A stretch of 45,260 nucleotides of DNA from Candidatus Borkfalkia avistercoris (GCA_019115995.1 DXCL01000012.1:1-45260); one strand, 5' to 3'. Numbered from the stretch's first letter, positions 14,592 to 23,655 are shown. Numbers and translations are program-made. Notes: generated by a model from the letters alone, not told the origin.

Positions 14592-17500
14592 TTAGCCGAC
14601 CACTACGTTCGAGGCGAGCCCCATGAACGCGACTTCGATAAATCTGCCGAGGGTCATGTCTCCGAAGGCTTCCGTCGTTTCCTCCGTGCTCTCCGCATTT
14701 CTGATTTTGAATCTGATCTCCATCATCTGCGAAGGGGAGTAGGTAACGCTGCCGATCGTTATTGCCGAAATTCCGATCAGGCCGTCTTCATACAGCGCCC
14801 GTATGGTCGCCGCCTTGATGTTCGCGGATACGTTCGTTACCAGCGAGCCGACGTTCTGCACGGTGCAGGGGCGCTCCGCGCCGTCTTCCAAAAGCAGGTA
14901 CTTCCACGTGCCGATCACGCGTCCGTAAGTGTAAAGCGTTTTTCCGTCTGCCCCTTCAACGGTATACAGAACGTTGCCGTTTGTATCTTTAAGAAGGGCG
15001 CCGTCGTCGTCGCGCGCGGCAGTGGCGGTCGCCTGCACCCATTTTTCGTTTGCGGTGTCGTACCAGAACAGGTTGCCCGTCGTGTAATACGCCGTCTGCG
15101 AAGAAGGGTCGGTATACGTGTATTCCGCCGCGGGCGTAAGTTTTGCGAACAGGGCGATTGTCGGGGCGCCGTCGGGGCCGAGCAGCGCGGGAAGGATCCC
15201 GTACGCCGCGGGCGCGAGCGAAATGCTCTTCATGCCCTCGCTCGCGGTATCGTAATACCACAGAGTCTTTTGGCTGTAATAGCCGAGCTCGTCCGGCTCC
15301 GCAAGGGTATAGCCGCCCTTTTCGTTGGGTGCGTAAAGCTTTGTCCCTGCGGGCAGCGCGGGCGTTTCCGTTCCGCCTTCGTCGGTCGTTGTGGGGATCT
15401 TCCAAGCCGTCGTGCCCGTCGTCGCCGACATTTTATAGGTCACGCTCTCCGTGCCGTCTTCTCCCGTCGTCGTTACCTTTTCGAGATAATAGAGGGGCAC
15501 GTTCGCGTAATCGGAAAGTTCGTTCGCGCCGTTCGGTTCGTATACCGCGGTGTAGGGGGAATAAACGGGGATCGAGCCGTCCGCCCGCAGCAGAGAAGCG
15601 AGTTCTTCCGCGGAATAAGAGGTATAGGCGACGTATCCGCCGTTGCCGTACAGGTACAGGTTGTCTTTGCCGTATACCGCGGAGAGCTTTTCAAACTCCT
15701 GCACCACGTATTCTTTGAGCGCGTCTTCGTTCATGGAATCGATGCCGTCGGGCGCGGTAACGGTGCCTGCCGAACCTTGCTCGTACATGCCGTCGGAGAA
15801 GAGCGACTGCACGGAAAGTTCGGAAATATCGTCCGCCAGCGTGCTCAGCGTGGAGTTTTTGAGGTTGGAAAGGAGGGCGTCGGAATCGTCGATTTCCAGA
15901 ATATCGCTTAAAGAGAGGTCGTCTATCGTTTCCGCGATGTTGCCGATGGCAACGTCTTTGAGCGCCGTAAGGATCTTGGCGGAATCGTCGGTGATGTCGA
16001 TGAGATCCCCCAGCGACAGGGAATCGATCTTATCCGACGAGGAAAGGTCGTTCAGCGTCCAGTCTTTGATCGCAAGCAGCAGTTTTGCCGAGCCGCCCTT
16101 GCCGTTCTCGTCGGGTTCCTCGATCTCCACAAAATCGGAAATGGTGAGATCGTCGAATCCCGCGGAGAGGTCGCCGATCGTCCTGATCTCGCTCTCGTCC
16201 GTTACCACGATGTTTCCGTTCTCGTCCGTCATCACGTTGCCGTTTTCGTCCGTCGCGAACCCGTTGCCGTAAGCAAGGCGGATCAGCGCGTAAGGGGAAT
16301 CGGCGGTGATGGTCAGAACGTCTTTGAGCGCAACGTTTTCTATCTCCTCGTTGAGCGCGCTGCCGAATCTGCCGAGGGGCACGTACAGCACGTGTTCGAG
16401 TACGGCGTTTGTTGAAAGCTCCACGCCGAAATACCGCTCAAAATCCGCAAGGGTCATGCTGTTCATGTCGAGCACGGCGGAAAGCGAATCCATCGCTTCC
16501 GTGAGGGGCAGGTCGGCGATGCCGTTCGTCTTTACGTATACGAGCTGCGTTTTGGCGGCTTCCTGCGCGCCTTCGAGCGTCAGCGCTTCCCCGTCGATAT
16601 AATCGAGGTAGTAAAGTTCGGTCTCGTTCTGATATTTTTCGTCTATGGCATAGCCGCCGTTGTCGGCGTCGATCACGTATTCGTTGTTCTCGTCGACCGC
16701 GGTGGCGAGCACATATTCGCCTTCGGAAATTTTGGCGTAGAGGGGCGTGTATTTATAGCGCGCCGCGATCTCCCTTGTAAGCACCGTCTTTTGAGTATCG
16801 GCCAGATCGCCGACCCGCTCGTAAACAAAGGTATCCGATTCCGGATCTTCCGCGGGGCCGGAAACGAAATACAGCCATTCGTTTTCCCGCAGGGCGAAAG
16901 TGAAGGGGATTTCGCTCCCCTCTTCGGGGATCGTTTGGACCGCGTCGTTATTCGTCGTGAGGCGGGTATAAACGGTCGAAGAAGAGCCGTCCTCTCCCGT
17001 CGTCGTGCCGATATACAGGCGGCGGCCCTGTGCGTCGTACAGCTGTCTGTCCTGAACCGTCACGCCCGAAAGGGTGTACAGTTTTTTTGTTACGGACTGC
17101 ACGACGGGCAGCGTATCCTCGCCGCTGGTATAGGTGGAAAAGTAAGCTTCCGTGCGGGTGAGATAGCTGTATGCCCCGTCGGAAAGGGCAAAAGCTTTGC
17201 CGATCTCGGTAAAACTGCCGTCCTCGTTCTGGCTGTTCGCGGCGGTGTAAAAGTATACGGGGTTTTCCTCCGATCCGGAGATCATGCCCACGTTCGGCAG
17301 GTCGAAGCCGAAGGTGGAGGAAAGGCTGCGCATAGACGCCGTTACGACTACGGTATTCGCAAAGTTGGAGGTGATCCCCGAAACGGGCGTAGAGTACAGA
17401 ACGTCGGTATCCACTTTAAAGAGCCCGATGTTTTCTATGTTCGCCACGAGCCCGTCCGCCTTTTCTTCCAACGCGGGGGAAACGGTGAAAAGATCGTTGA

Positions 17501-17744
17501 GGGTCAGTTCTCCGCTCCCGAATTTGGAGAGAATGTCTTTTACGAGCGTTTCGATGGTGCCCGTATAATCCTCCGCGATCCATTGTTCCGCGTGGAGCAT
17601 TTCGGCGATGTCGCGCACCTTCACCTTTTTATAGGCGTAATAGCCTATGCCCGCGATGGCGCCGACCACAACGAGCGTGTAAATTACGATCGTCAGAATG
17701 ATGAGCAGCAGTTTGCCGCCGAAGCTCAGATTCGCTTTTACCAT
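14592..17744 (-). CDS. Large membrane-anchored repeat protein of unknown function
   Basis: A 1050-residue protein. One hydrophobic helix (about 12-36) near the N-terminus should anchor it with the rest outside the cell; there is no signal-peptidase or sortase motif. Residues about 470-650 hold degenerate repeats of roughly 33 residues, each starting like SLSLGDLIDITDD or DLSLSDILEIDD and running to a second ALKD-type helix. Elsewhere there are many Tyr-rich beta segments and short repeats such as DENGN (499-512). I do not recognise the family. It lies 10 bases after the cupin-like gene and follows AAGGAG, so both are probably cotranscribed. The acidic extracellular composition suggests a surface protein. 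Confidence 0.8.
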   Translation of the reverse strand: MVKANLSFGGKLLLIILTIVIYTLVVVGAIAGIGYYAYKKVKVRDIAEMLHAEQWIAEDYTGTIETLVKDILSKFGSGELTLNDLFTVSPALEEKADGLVANIENIGLFKVDTDVLYSTPVSGITSNFANTVVVTASMRSLSSTFGFDLPNVGMISGSEENPVYFYTAANSQNEDGSFTEIGKAFALSDGAYSYLTRTEAYFSTYTSGEDTLPVVQSVTKKLYTLSGVTVQDRQLYDAQGRRLYIGTTTGEDGSSSTVYTRLTTNNDAVQTIPEEGSEIPFTFALRENEWLYFVSGPAEDPESDTFVYERVGDLADTQKTVLTREIAARYKYTPLYAKISEGEYVLATAVDENNEYVIDADNGGYAIDEKYQNETELYYLDYIDGEALTLEGAQEAAKTQLVYVKTNGIADLPLTEAMDSLSAVLDMNSMTLADFERYFGVELSTNAVLEHVLYVPLGRFGSALNEEIENVALKDVLTITADSPYALIRLAYGNGFATDENGNVMTDENGNIVVTDESEIRTIGDLSAGFDDLTISDFVEIEEPDENGKGGSAKLLLAIKDWTLNDLSSSDKIDSLSLGDLIDITDDSAKILTALKDVAIGNIAETIDDLSLSDILEIDDSDALLSNLKNSTLSTLADDISELSVQSLFSDGMYEQGSAGTVTAPDGIDSMNEDALKEYVVQEFEKLSAVYGKDNLYLYGNGGYVAYTSYSAEELASLLRADGSIPVYSPYTAVYEPNGANELSDYANVPLYYLEKVTTTGEDGTESVTYKMSATTGTTAWKIPTTTDEGGTETPALPAGTKLYAPNEKGGYTLAEPDELGYYSQKTLWYYDTASEGMKSISLAPAAYGILPALLGPDGAPTIALFAKLTPAAEYTYTDPSSQTAYYTTGNLFWYDTANEKWVQATATAARDDDGALLKDTNGNVLYTVEGADGKTLYTYGRVIGTWKYLLLEDGAERPCTVQNVGSLVTNVSANIKAATIRALYEDGLIGISAITIGSVTYSPSQMMEIRFKIRNAESTEETTEAFGDMTLGRFIEVAFMGLASNVVVG

Positions 17745-17754
17745 AATAAACTCC

Positions 17755-18072
17755 TTATCCGAGGTCTTGGGGCGCTTTCGTTACGATAAAGGTGCACGCC
17801 CCGTTCACTTCGTATTCGCCGGGGGCTTCCGCCAGCACGGCGTCGCCCTCTGCAAAGGGGATCTCGCCCCGCTTCCACTTGATGTAGCCGCTGCCCGAAA
17901 GCACGTGTACCGTTTCCGTGCCCTCGGTATACAGTTTAAATCGGCGGGGAGAGATTATGTACAGTTCGTCGCCCTTTCTGCCGACGGAGGCTCCCTGTAC
18001 TTTTTTGTCGGAAAACGTGAAACCGCTTTCCTCCTGCCTGCGGGCGCCGCCCGCCATTTTTATGATATTCAT
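17755..18072 (-). CDS. Small cupin-like protein
   Basis: A 105-residue protein with the alternating beta-strand and glycine pattern of a single small cupin domain: RFKLYTEGTETVHVLSGSGY, then GEIPFAEGDAVLAEAPGEYEV. The usual metal-binding histidines are mostly absent (one His, in VHVL), so it may bind a ligand without metal or be structural. No Shine-Dalgarno sequence precedes the ATG at 18072; instead a TATAAT box ends seven bases upstream, implying a leaderless transcript. A later ATG (MAGGARR, 18057) also lacks a ribosome binding site. The next gene, 10 bases on, is the large repeat protein. Confidence 0.7.
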   Translation of the reverse strand: MNIIKMAGGARRQEESGFTFSDKKVQGASVGRKGDELYIISPRRFKLYTEGTETVHVLSGSGYIKWKRGEIPFAEGDAVLAEAPGEYEVNGACTFIVTKAPQDLG

Positions 18073-18078
18073 AGCTAT

Positions 18079-18107
18079 ATTATATAACAGGGTGCGGGAA
18101 AATGCAA
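18079..18107 (-). promoter_or_regulatory. Promoter touching the cupin gene start (leaderless)
   Basis: On the minus strand TTGCAT (18107-18102) and a perfect TATAAT (18084-18079) are 17 bases apart. The -10 ends seven bases from the A of the ATG at 18072, so transcription should begin at or next to the start codon. The -35 match is weak. Confidence 0.55.
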
Positions 18108-18150
18108 TAAAAACCGAAGGGAAAGTTTTTCCGCGCTCGGCGGCCTCTTC

Positions 18151-19398
18151 TCAGGGCTGCGGCGGGCTGCCTTCCGAGCCGTCCGCGTCGTCGGAAAGCA
18201 GCAGTTCCGCCCGCTCTCCCGAAATTTCGGATACGCTTTTGAGCTTTCTTTCAATGGTGCGCGTCTTTTTGGCGGCGTTTTCTATCGTATCCTGCGCCTC
18301 CTGCAATTTTTTCTGCGTCTTTTCGAGAATGAGCACAAAATTGCGGAATTCGTGCTTGAACGCCGCCAACAGCTCCCACAGCTCTCCCGAGCGCTTTTCG
18401 ATCGCCGCCGTCTTGTAGCCGATCTGCAACGTCGTCAGCAGCGCGCCGAGGGTGGAGGGCCCGCATGCCATGATGTGTTTTTGCGCGAGGTGCTCGGCAA
18501 GGCCGGGCATCTTTATGCTTTCCGCATACAGCCCTTCCAGGGGAAGGAACATGACGGCGAAATCCGCCGTCAGCGGCGGGCGTATGTATTTTTTCGCGAT
18601 GGTATCCGCCTGCAATTTCAGCGCGCGTTCCAAATTTTTCAGCGCCCTGTCCGCCCCCTCCTTGTCGAGCGCGTCGGAAGCCTCTACGAGCCGCTGGTAT
18701 TCCTCTACGGGAAATTTGCTGTCTATGGGCAGGAGCACCGTTTCGTCTGTGCGGGAGGGGAGCACGACTGCGTATTCGACGACGGAATTTTCCAGAGGAT
18801 CCACTTTTACGTTGGCGCGGTACTGCGCGGGGGAAAGCATCTGTTCGAGCAGGGCGGAAAGCTGTACCTCGCCCCATGTGCCGCGCAGTTTCACGTTGGA
18901 AAACACCTTTTTGATGTCGGAAACGCTGCCCGCCAGCTGCTGCACCTCTCCGATGCCCTTATACACCGCTTCCAGGCGTTCGTTGATGACGGAATAGCTC
19001 TTGCTGAGCCTGTTTTCGAGGGTGGAGGTCAGCTTTTCGTCCACCGTCTGGCGTATGTTTTCAAGATTTTTGGCGTTTTGTTCCGCCATGTAGCGTATCT
19101 CCCCCGCCAGCGTCCTCTGCATATCCGCGAGGCGCTTTTCGGTAGAGGCGTTCAGCGCTTCCATCTGCTCCTGCAACCCTTTCAGGCTGCCGCTTTGGCT
19201 TTTTGCGAGAAAATCGAGGTAATTCTGCACGGCGCGCGCGTTGTTTTCGCTCAGATACAGTGAGCGGTCGCAAAGTTCGGAAAGGCGCGCAAGCTCGCGG
19301 GCGCCGTCGTTTGCCGGCCTCTTTTTAAGGAGCAGAACGCACAGGACGAGGCATATCGCAGAAAGGGCGGCGGCGACCGCCGCGAATACCGTTGCCAT
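18151..19398 (-). CDS. rmuC: RmuC family protein
   Basis: RmuC proteins are putative nucleases or DNA-associated proteins that limit recombination at inverted repeats. The 415-residue product has an N-terminal membrane helix (about 5-26), a long coiled coil (about 40-150) and the conserved RmuC core with GTWGEVQLSALLEQML, DSKFPVEEYQRL and VMFLPLEGLYAE. The ATG at 19398 directly abuts the TAA of the upstream nucleotidyltransferase gene, and the AAGGAGG site lies inside that gene, so the two are coupled. The mechanism of RmuC is poorly known. Confidence 0.93.
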   Translation of the reverse strand: MATVFAAVAAALSAICLVLCVLLLKKRPANDGARELARLSELCDRSLYLSENNARAVQNYLDFLAKSQSGSLKGLQEQMEALNASTEKRLADMQRTLAGEIRYMAEQNAKNLENIRQTVDEKLTSTLENRLSKSYSVINERLEAVYKGIGEVQQLAGSVSDIKKVFSNVKLRGTWGEVQLSALLEQMLSPAQYRANVKVDPLENSVVEYAVVLPSRTDETVLLPIDSKFPVEEYQRLVEASDALDKEGADRALKNLERALKLQADTIAKKYIRPPLTADFAVMFLPLEGLYAESIKMPGLAEHLAQKHIMACGPSTLGALLTTLQIGYKTAAIEKRSGELWELLAAFKHEFRNFVLILEKTQKKLQEAQDTIENAAKKTRTIERKLKSVSEISGERAELLLSDDADGSEGSPPQP

Positions 19399-20742
19399 TT
19401 ACGCCTCCTTTGCGGCGAGCCTTTCCGCCGCAGCCAAAAGTTTTTCCCGCTCGTTTTTGCTCCCGTCGTACACGCATTCGCGCAGGAGCGCCCCGAGCGT
19501 TTCCCCGATCTTTTCGGGCGGGAACAGGCCTTTCAGGTCGTTCCCGTTGATTTTCAGCTCTTTTAAGGTGAACGGTACGCCCTCGGCGAGCATTTTTCTG
19601 CGTATGCCTTCCCACTTGGTTATGGTGGGGCATTCGCGCAGGTCGTCTTTGCATGCCGAGTAATCCGCCTGCTTTACGAGCAGGAGCAGGTCGTAAATGT
19701 CGTGATTTTTCGCGATGAACGCGCGCACCTTGTTTTCCTTTGCCTTTCCGTCGAGGTCGTACATGTGCGCCCCGACCAGCCGTACCGCCGTCTGAGCGAG
19801 CTTTTTGGGCGCTTTGAGCCGTTCGAGTATCTCTCCCGCGATGCGCGCGCCCTCGGCGTCGTGCCCGTGGAACTTGCCGGTGTGCAAAAAACAATAGGGC
19901 TTGCCCACGTCGTGCAGCAGGGAGGAAAGGCGCACCTTTCCGTCCGCGTATTTCGCCGCCCGCAGGGAATGTTCCAAAACGTCGTGATCGTGAAAATCGC
20001 TGCGCTGCGGCATGCCGTCTCCCGCGGCGAGTTCTGGCAGGACATAGGAGAGCACGTCGGTACCTTTCAGGAGTTCCAGTCCGTCGTAATGGCCGTATCG
20101 TATGCCGTGCTTTTCGTCGGCGTGCAGCAAAAGGGTCAGCTCGGTATATATGCGCTCGGGCGCGATCTTCTGTATGCGCGCCGCGTTGAATTTCGCGCCG
20201 AAAATGCACTCCGTCGTGGGAACGAATCCGTTTTCCGCGCACTGGCGCGCGAGGCGCATCAGGCGCAGCCCGTCTTCGGCGAACACCTCGTCCGCGTCGC
20301 GCGTCGTGTTCACCGCCCGCTCTTCCACGTCTTTCCGCCCGCCGAGGGGATCGACGAGCTCGTCCGCACCGATGTCGTAGTAAAGGGCGTTGCATTTAAA
20401 GTCCCGCCGCCTTGCATCCGTCACGATGTCGTCGGTAAAGGTCACCTTTTCGGGTGCGTGTTCTCCGCCGCGGTATACGTCTTTGCGGAAAGAAGTGAAT
20501 TCGTATTTGCGTTCCCCGTCGGTAAAGTTCACCGTGCCCGTGTTTTTATATGTGCCGTTTATTTTGAAACCGCATTCGGCGGCGAGGGCGGCGAGTTTTT
20601 CCGCGGGCGCGGGCGCGGCGAGGTCGAAATCGTCGTATGCGTAGCCGCAGAGCGCGTCGCGCACGGCGCCGCCTGCAACGTACAGCGGGAAGTCCGCCCG
20701 CTTTGCCAGAAGGCGCAATTTATAGGGTATTTCCAAAAGCAT
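19399..20742 (-). CDS. cca: CCA tRNA nucleotidyltransferase (HD domain type)
   Basis: This enzyme adds or repairs the 3' CCA of tRNAs. The 447-residue protein has the nucleotidyltransferase signature GGAVRDALCG with metal-binding Asp38 and Asp40, the motif RRRDFKCNALYYD at 111-123, EDGLRLMRLAR at 156-166 and a C-terminal HD phosphohydrolase domain with His277-Asp278 in LLHDVGKP. The HD domain is seen in a subset of the family and may act on cyclic phosphates at RNA ends. It leads the cca-rmuC pair and is transcribed divergently from the lipid kinase gene. Confidence 0.94.
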   Translation of the reverse strand: MLLEIPYKLRLLAKRADFPLYVAGGAVRDALCGYAYDDFDLAAPAPAEKLAALAAECGFKINGTYKNTGTVNFTDGERKYEFTSFRKDVYRGGEHAPEKVTFTDDIVTDARRRDFKCNALYYDIGADELVDPLGGRKDVEERAVNTTRDADEVFAEDGLRLMRLARQCAENGFVPTTECIFGAKFNAARIQKIAPERIYTELTLLLHADEKHGIRYGHYDGLELLKGTDVLSYVLPELAAGDGMPQRSDFHDHDVLEHSLRAAKYADGKVRLSSLLHDVGKPYCFLHTGKFHGHDAEGARIAGEILERLKAPKKLAQTAVRLVGAHMYDLDGKAKENKVRAFIAKNHDIYDLLLLVKQADYSACKDDLRECPTITKWEGIRRKMLAEGVPFTLKELKINGNDLKGLFPPEKIGETLGALLRECVYDGSKNEREKLLAAAERLAAKEA

Positions 20743-20786
20743 AAGCGCTCCTTATCGCAATGTTTGAAAAATTTTTCCTTTCTTTT

Positions 20787-20815
20787 ATTATATCAATTTC
20801 CCAAAAAAATTGCAA
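20787..20815 (-). promoter_or_regulatory. Promoter for cca-rmuC, sharing its -35 with the opposite promoter
   Basis: Read on the minus strand, TTGCAA (20815-20810) is followed after 17 bases by TATAAT (20792-20787). TTGCAA is its own complement, so the same six bases serve as the -35 box of the plus-strand promoter at 20810-20838. Confidence 0.75.
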
Positions 20816-20838
20816 TCGCCCGCGATTTATTATATAAT
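20810..20838 (+). promoter_or_regulatory. Promoter for the lipid kinase gene, sharing its -35
   Basis: TTGCAA (20810-20815) and TATAAT (20833-20838) are 17 bases apart. The layout mirrors the minus-strand promoter exactly, so the two promoters are symmetric about the shared -35. Confidence 0.75.
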
Positions 20839-20891
20839 AGAATATATTTTTGGCCGCGGCGGTGCCGCACGGTCGGGAGAAAGCTGAAAAA

Positions 20892-21761
20892 ATGTATAAC
20901 GTTATCGTAAATCCGCTTTCGGGCGGCGGCAAAAAGCGCAGGATCGTCGAGCGGGTGGAGGCGCGCCTCAAAGAGAGCGGCAGAGATTTTTGCGTGTTCG
21001 AAACGGAAAAGCGCGGCCAGGCCGCCTTTCTCGCGCGCGAACTGACGAGCGAGGGCGCATGCGATCTGATCGTTGTGGGAGGAGACGGCACCCTGCACGA
21101 AGCGCTCAACGGGTTTGCCGATTTTGAAAACTGCAATTTGGGGCTGATCCCCGCCGGCACGGGCAACGATTTCGCCGCCGTCGCGGGCATACCCTCCGAT
21201 CCGGACGCCGCGCTCGATCTCATTTTAAAAGGCGCACCCAAGCCGACGGACTTTATGCAGATGGGGGAGATACGCGGCATCAACGTCATCGGAACGGGCA
21301 TTGACGTAGAGATATTGAAGCGCTGCCGCGCCTCCAAAGTGCTGCGGGGAAAGTTCCAATATATCATAAGCCTGATCGTTTCCCTTATTAAATATAAAAA
21401 TTATAAGATGCGCACCGTTTGCGGCGGGGAGGAAAAAAATTACAGCGCCCTCATCGCCTGCGTCGGCAACGGCAGGCAGATCGGCGGGGGCATTCGCATG
21501 TGCCCCGAAGCGGTGCTCGACGACGGGCTTTTGGATTTCGTGGTCTGTTCCGACGTGAAAAAAACGCACATTCCCGCCGCGTTCATAAAACTCATGAAGG
21601 GCAAGATCTTGCAGGAGGATTTCACCCACTTCGTCCACTGCGAAAAAGTGGAGGTCTTTCCCGAAAAAAAACTCACCGTGCAGGTAGACGGCGAGCTGTA
21701 CGACGACGTTCCGTTCCGCGTGGAGGTGGTCAGGGGCAAGCTGAAAATGTACCGCGCGTGA
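20892..21761 (+). CDS. Diacylglycerol/lipid kinase family protein (YegS/DgkB type)
   Basis: The enzyme probably phosphorylates diacylglycerol or a related lipid at the membrane, recycling it to phosphatidic acid. The 289-residue protein begins MYNVIVNPLSGGGKKRR, has the nucleotide-binding signature VVGGDGTLHEALNG (61-74) and PAGTGNDFA (87-95), and ends with the beta-sandwich that closes the family fold (VQVDGELYDDVPF). ATG 20892 follows GGGAGAAAG; the upstream in-frame ATG at 20850 lacks a ribosome binding site. The antiporter gene follows after 25 bases. Confidence 0.92.
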   Translation: MYNVIVNPLSGGGKKRRIVERVEARLKESGRDFCVFETEKRGQAAFLARELTSEGACDLIVVGGDGTLHEALNGFADFENCNLGLIPAGTGNDFAAVAGIPSDPDAALDLILKGAPKPTDFMQMGEIRGINVIGTGIDVEILKRCRASKVLRGKFQYIISLIVSLIKYKNYKMRTVCGGEEKNYSALIACVGNGRQIGGGIRMCPEAVLDDGLLDFVVCSDVKKTHIPAAFIKLMKGKILQEDFTHFVHCEKVEVFPEKKLTVQVDGELYDDVPFRVEVVRGKLKMYRA

Positions 21762-21786
21762 CGCGCTTTCGCGCAAAGGAGGCAAA

Positions 21787-23523
21787 ATGGAATACGTCTA
21801 TCTTCTGATGCTCGTGGGGCTCGTCATCGCGCTCTGTATCTTCATCAACCGCATCACGGATAAACTCAAAGTGCCGTCGCTGTTGCTCTTTATCGGTTTG
21901 GGTATGGTCTTCGGCGTAGCGTTCCGCGTCGCCGGGCTCGGCAACTTCACCGATTACGACCTCGGCAACGTGGTCTGTTCCATATGTCTCGTTTTCGTCA
22001 TCTTTTACGGCGGCTTCGGCACGAACTTCAAGGAAGCCCGCCCCGTTGCGGGCAGGGCGCTGCTTCTCTCCTTCGCGGGCACCGCGCTCACGGCGGGGAT
22101 CGTGGGCGTGTTCGTGTACTTTCTGTCTTCGATTCTGCCCTTTTTCCCTTCTCTGGGCTGGGCGGAGAGCATGCTGATCGGTTCGGTCATTTCGTCTACC
22201 GACGCCGCCTCCGTCTTCAATATCCTGCGCTCGCGCAGGCTGAACTTAAAATACGGCACGTCATCATTGCTGGAAATGGAATCGGGCTCCAACGACCCCA
22301 CCTCTTATATGCTCACCGTGGTATTTACCGCCGTGCTCGCCGCACAGAACGGTATTGCGGGCGCAACGTCTATGGGGGCGGGGGAGATCGTCGGCATGCT
22401 CTTTTCGCAGGTCGGTTTCGGCGCGATCTTCGGCGCGGCGTTCGGCTTTCTGGCGATCCTCATACTCAAAAAGTTTTCCTTCAACATGGGGCAGGGCGGC
22501 ACCATCTTTATCCTTGCCATAGGGCTCATGACGTACGCGCTCCCTTCCGTGCTCGGCGAGCTTACCGGCGTTTCGGCGCTTGCGGGCAACGGCTATCTCG
22601 CGGTGTACCTGTGCGGCATCATGATCGGGAACGCCCGCATTCCGCAAAAGAGAGACTGCGTGCGCTTTTTCGACGCGCTCACGAACGTGGCGCAGATGAT
22701 GATCTTTTTCCTGCTCGGCCTTTTGGCGACGCCGGAAGATCTCATCAAGCCCGCCGTGCTCGCGCCCGCCCTTCTGATCTTCGTATTCATGACGGTCATC
22801 GCCCGCCCCGCGGCGGTCACGGCGCTCCTGCTTCCCTTCCGCGCAAAGCTCAATCAGATCGGCGTTGTGAGCTGGGCGGGGCTGCGCGGGGTCGCGTCCA
22901 TCGTGTTTGCCGTCTATGCCATGTCCGAACTGGGTGTTTCGGAGCCCGGCGACGCGCTCGCGTACGATCTGTTCAGCATCGTATTTGTCATCGTCATCGT
23001 ATCCATCGCCCTGCAAGGGTCGCTGCTGCCCCTCATGTCTAAAAAGCTGCACATGCTCGGGGATAACGACAACGTTCTGCGCACCTTTACCGACTATCAG
23101 GAGGAAAGCGACGTATGCTTCGTAAAAGTGCGCGTGGGTGAAAATCACCCCTGGTTCGGCAAAAAGCTCCGCGAGGTGGTCATGCCCAAGGAATTTCTCG
23201 CCGTGCTCATCATAAGGGGAGAGGACACCATCGTTCCCGGCGGGGATACGGTCATTCTGGGCGGAGACGTCATCGTTACCGCGGCGCCCGAGTTTGAAAA
23301 CCGCGACGAATTCGGCATGTATGAAGAATACATCGGCAAAAATCACCCCTGGGCGGGCAAGGCGGTATACGAGCTTTCCCTCCCGCGCGGCACGCTCATC
23401 GTGATGATCAAGCGCAAAAAAGAAACGCTCGTTCCCAACGGCTCCGCCGTCATACAGGAGGAAGACGTGCTCGCCATGATCAAGCTGAAAGAAAGGGAGC
23501 CCGCCTCTGCCGAACCTGCCTGA
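21787..23523 (+). CDS. CPA1-type cation/proton antiporter with RCK C-domains (NhaP2/CvrA-like)
   Basis: A 578-residue transporter that should exchange K+ or Na+ for protons across the membrane. The first 400 or so residues form the CPA fold, with SSTDAASVF (136-144) and the Asn169-Asp170 ion-binding pair in ESGSNDPTSYML. After about residue 438 come two TrkA-C/RCK-C-like modules that share the motif G-NHPW-GK (GENHPWFGKKL and GKNHPWAGKAV), apparently an internal duplication, which usually bind a regulatory ligand. The start follows AAAGGAGG. It shares a transcript with the lipid kinase. Confidence 0.92.
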   Translation: MEYVYLLMLVGLVIALCIFINRITDKLKVPSLLLFIGLGMVFGVAFRVAGLGNFTDYDLGNVVCSICLVFVIFYGGFGTNFKEARPVAGRALLLSFAGTALTAGIVGVFVYFLSSILPFFPSLGWAESMLIGSVISSTDAASVFNILRSRRLNLKYGTSSLLEMESGSNDPTSYMLTVVFTAVLAAQNGIAGATSMGAGEIVGMLFSQVGFGAIFGAAFGFLAILILKKFSFNMGQGGTIFILAIGLMTYALPSVLGELTGVSALAGNGYLAVYLCGIMIGNARIPQKRDCVRFFDALTNVAQMMIFFLLGLLATPEDLIKPAVLAPALLIFVFMTVIARPAAVTALLLPFRAKLNQIGVVSWAGLRGVASIVFAVYAMSELGVSEPGDALAYDLFSIVFVIVIVSIALQGSLLPLMSKKLHMLGDNDNVLRTFTDYQEESDVCFVKVRVGENHPWFGKKLREVVMPKEFLAVLIIRGEDTIVPGGDTVILGGDVIVTAAPEFENRDEFGMYEEYIGKNHPWAGKAVYELSLPRGTLIVMIKRKKETLVPNGSAVIQEEDVLAMIKLKEREPASAEPA

Positions 23524-23590
23524 CGGCGCGGTGCAGGCGCCCGCTTTAAGGCACGAACTTTTACACATTGCAAATTTTATTAAAAAATTA

Positions 23591-23619
23591 TTGACAAACG
23601 ATAATTTATATGATATACT
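23591..23619 (+). promoter_or_regulatory. Promoter for the DUF2975-like/HTH pair
   Basis: A perfect TTGACA (23591-23596) and TATACT (23614-23619) are 17 bases apart. Transcription would start near 23626, at the foot of a hairpin (23622-23645). Confidence 0.85.
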
Positions 23620-23621
23620 TA

Positions 23622-23645
23622 CCTTACCGGAATAATCCGGCAAGG
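23622..23645 (+). promoter_or_regulatory. Hairpin overlapping the ribosome binding site of the DUF2975-like gene
   Basis: CCTT-A-CCGGA (22-31 of the 23600 block) pairs with TCCGG-C-AAGG (36-45) around loop ATAA. The 3' arm contains the AAGG of the AAGGGGG ribosome binding site for the ATG at 23656, so the structure could limit translation. Confidence 0.45.
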
Positions 23646-23655
23646 GGGTATTTTT

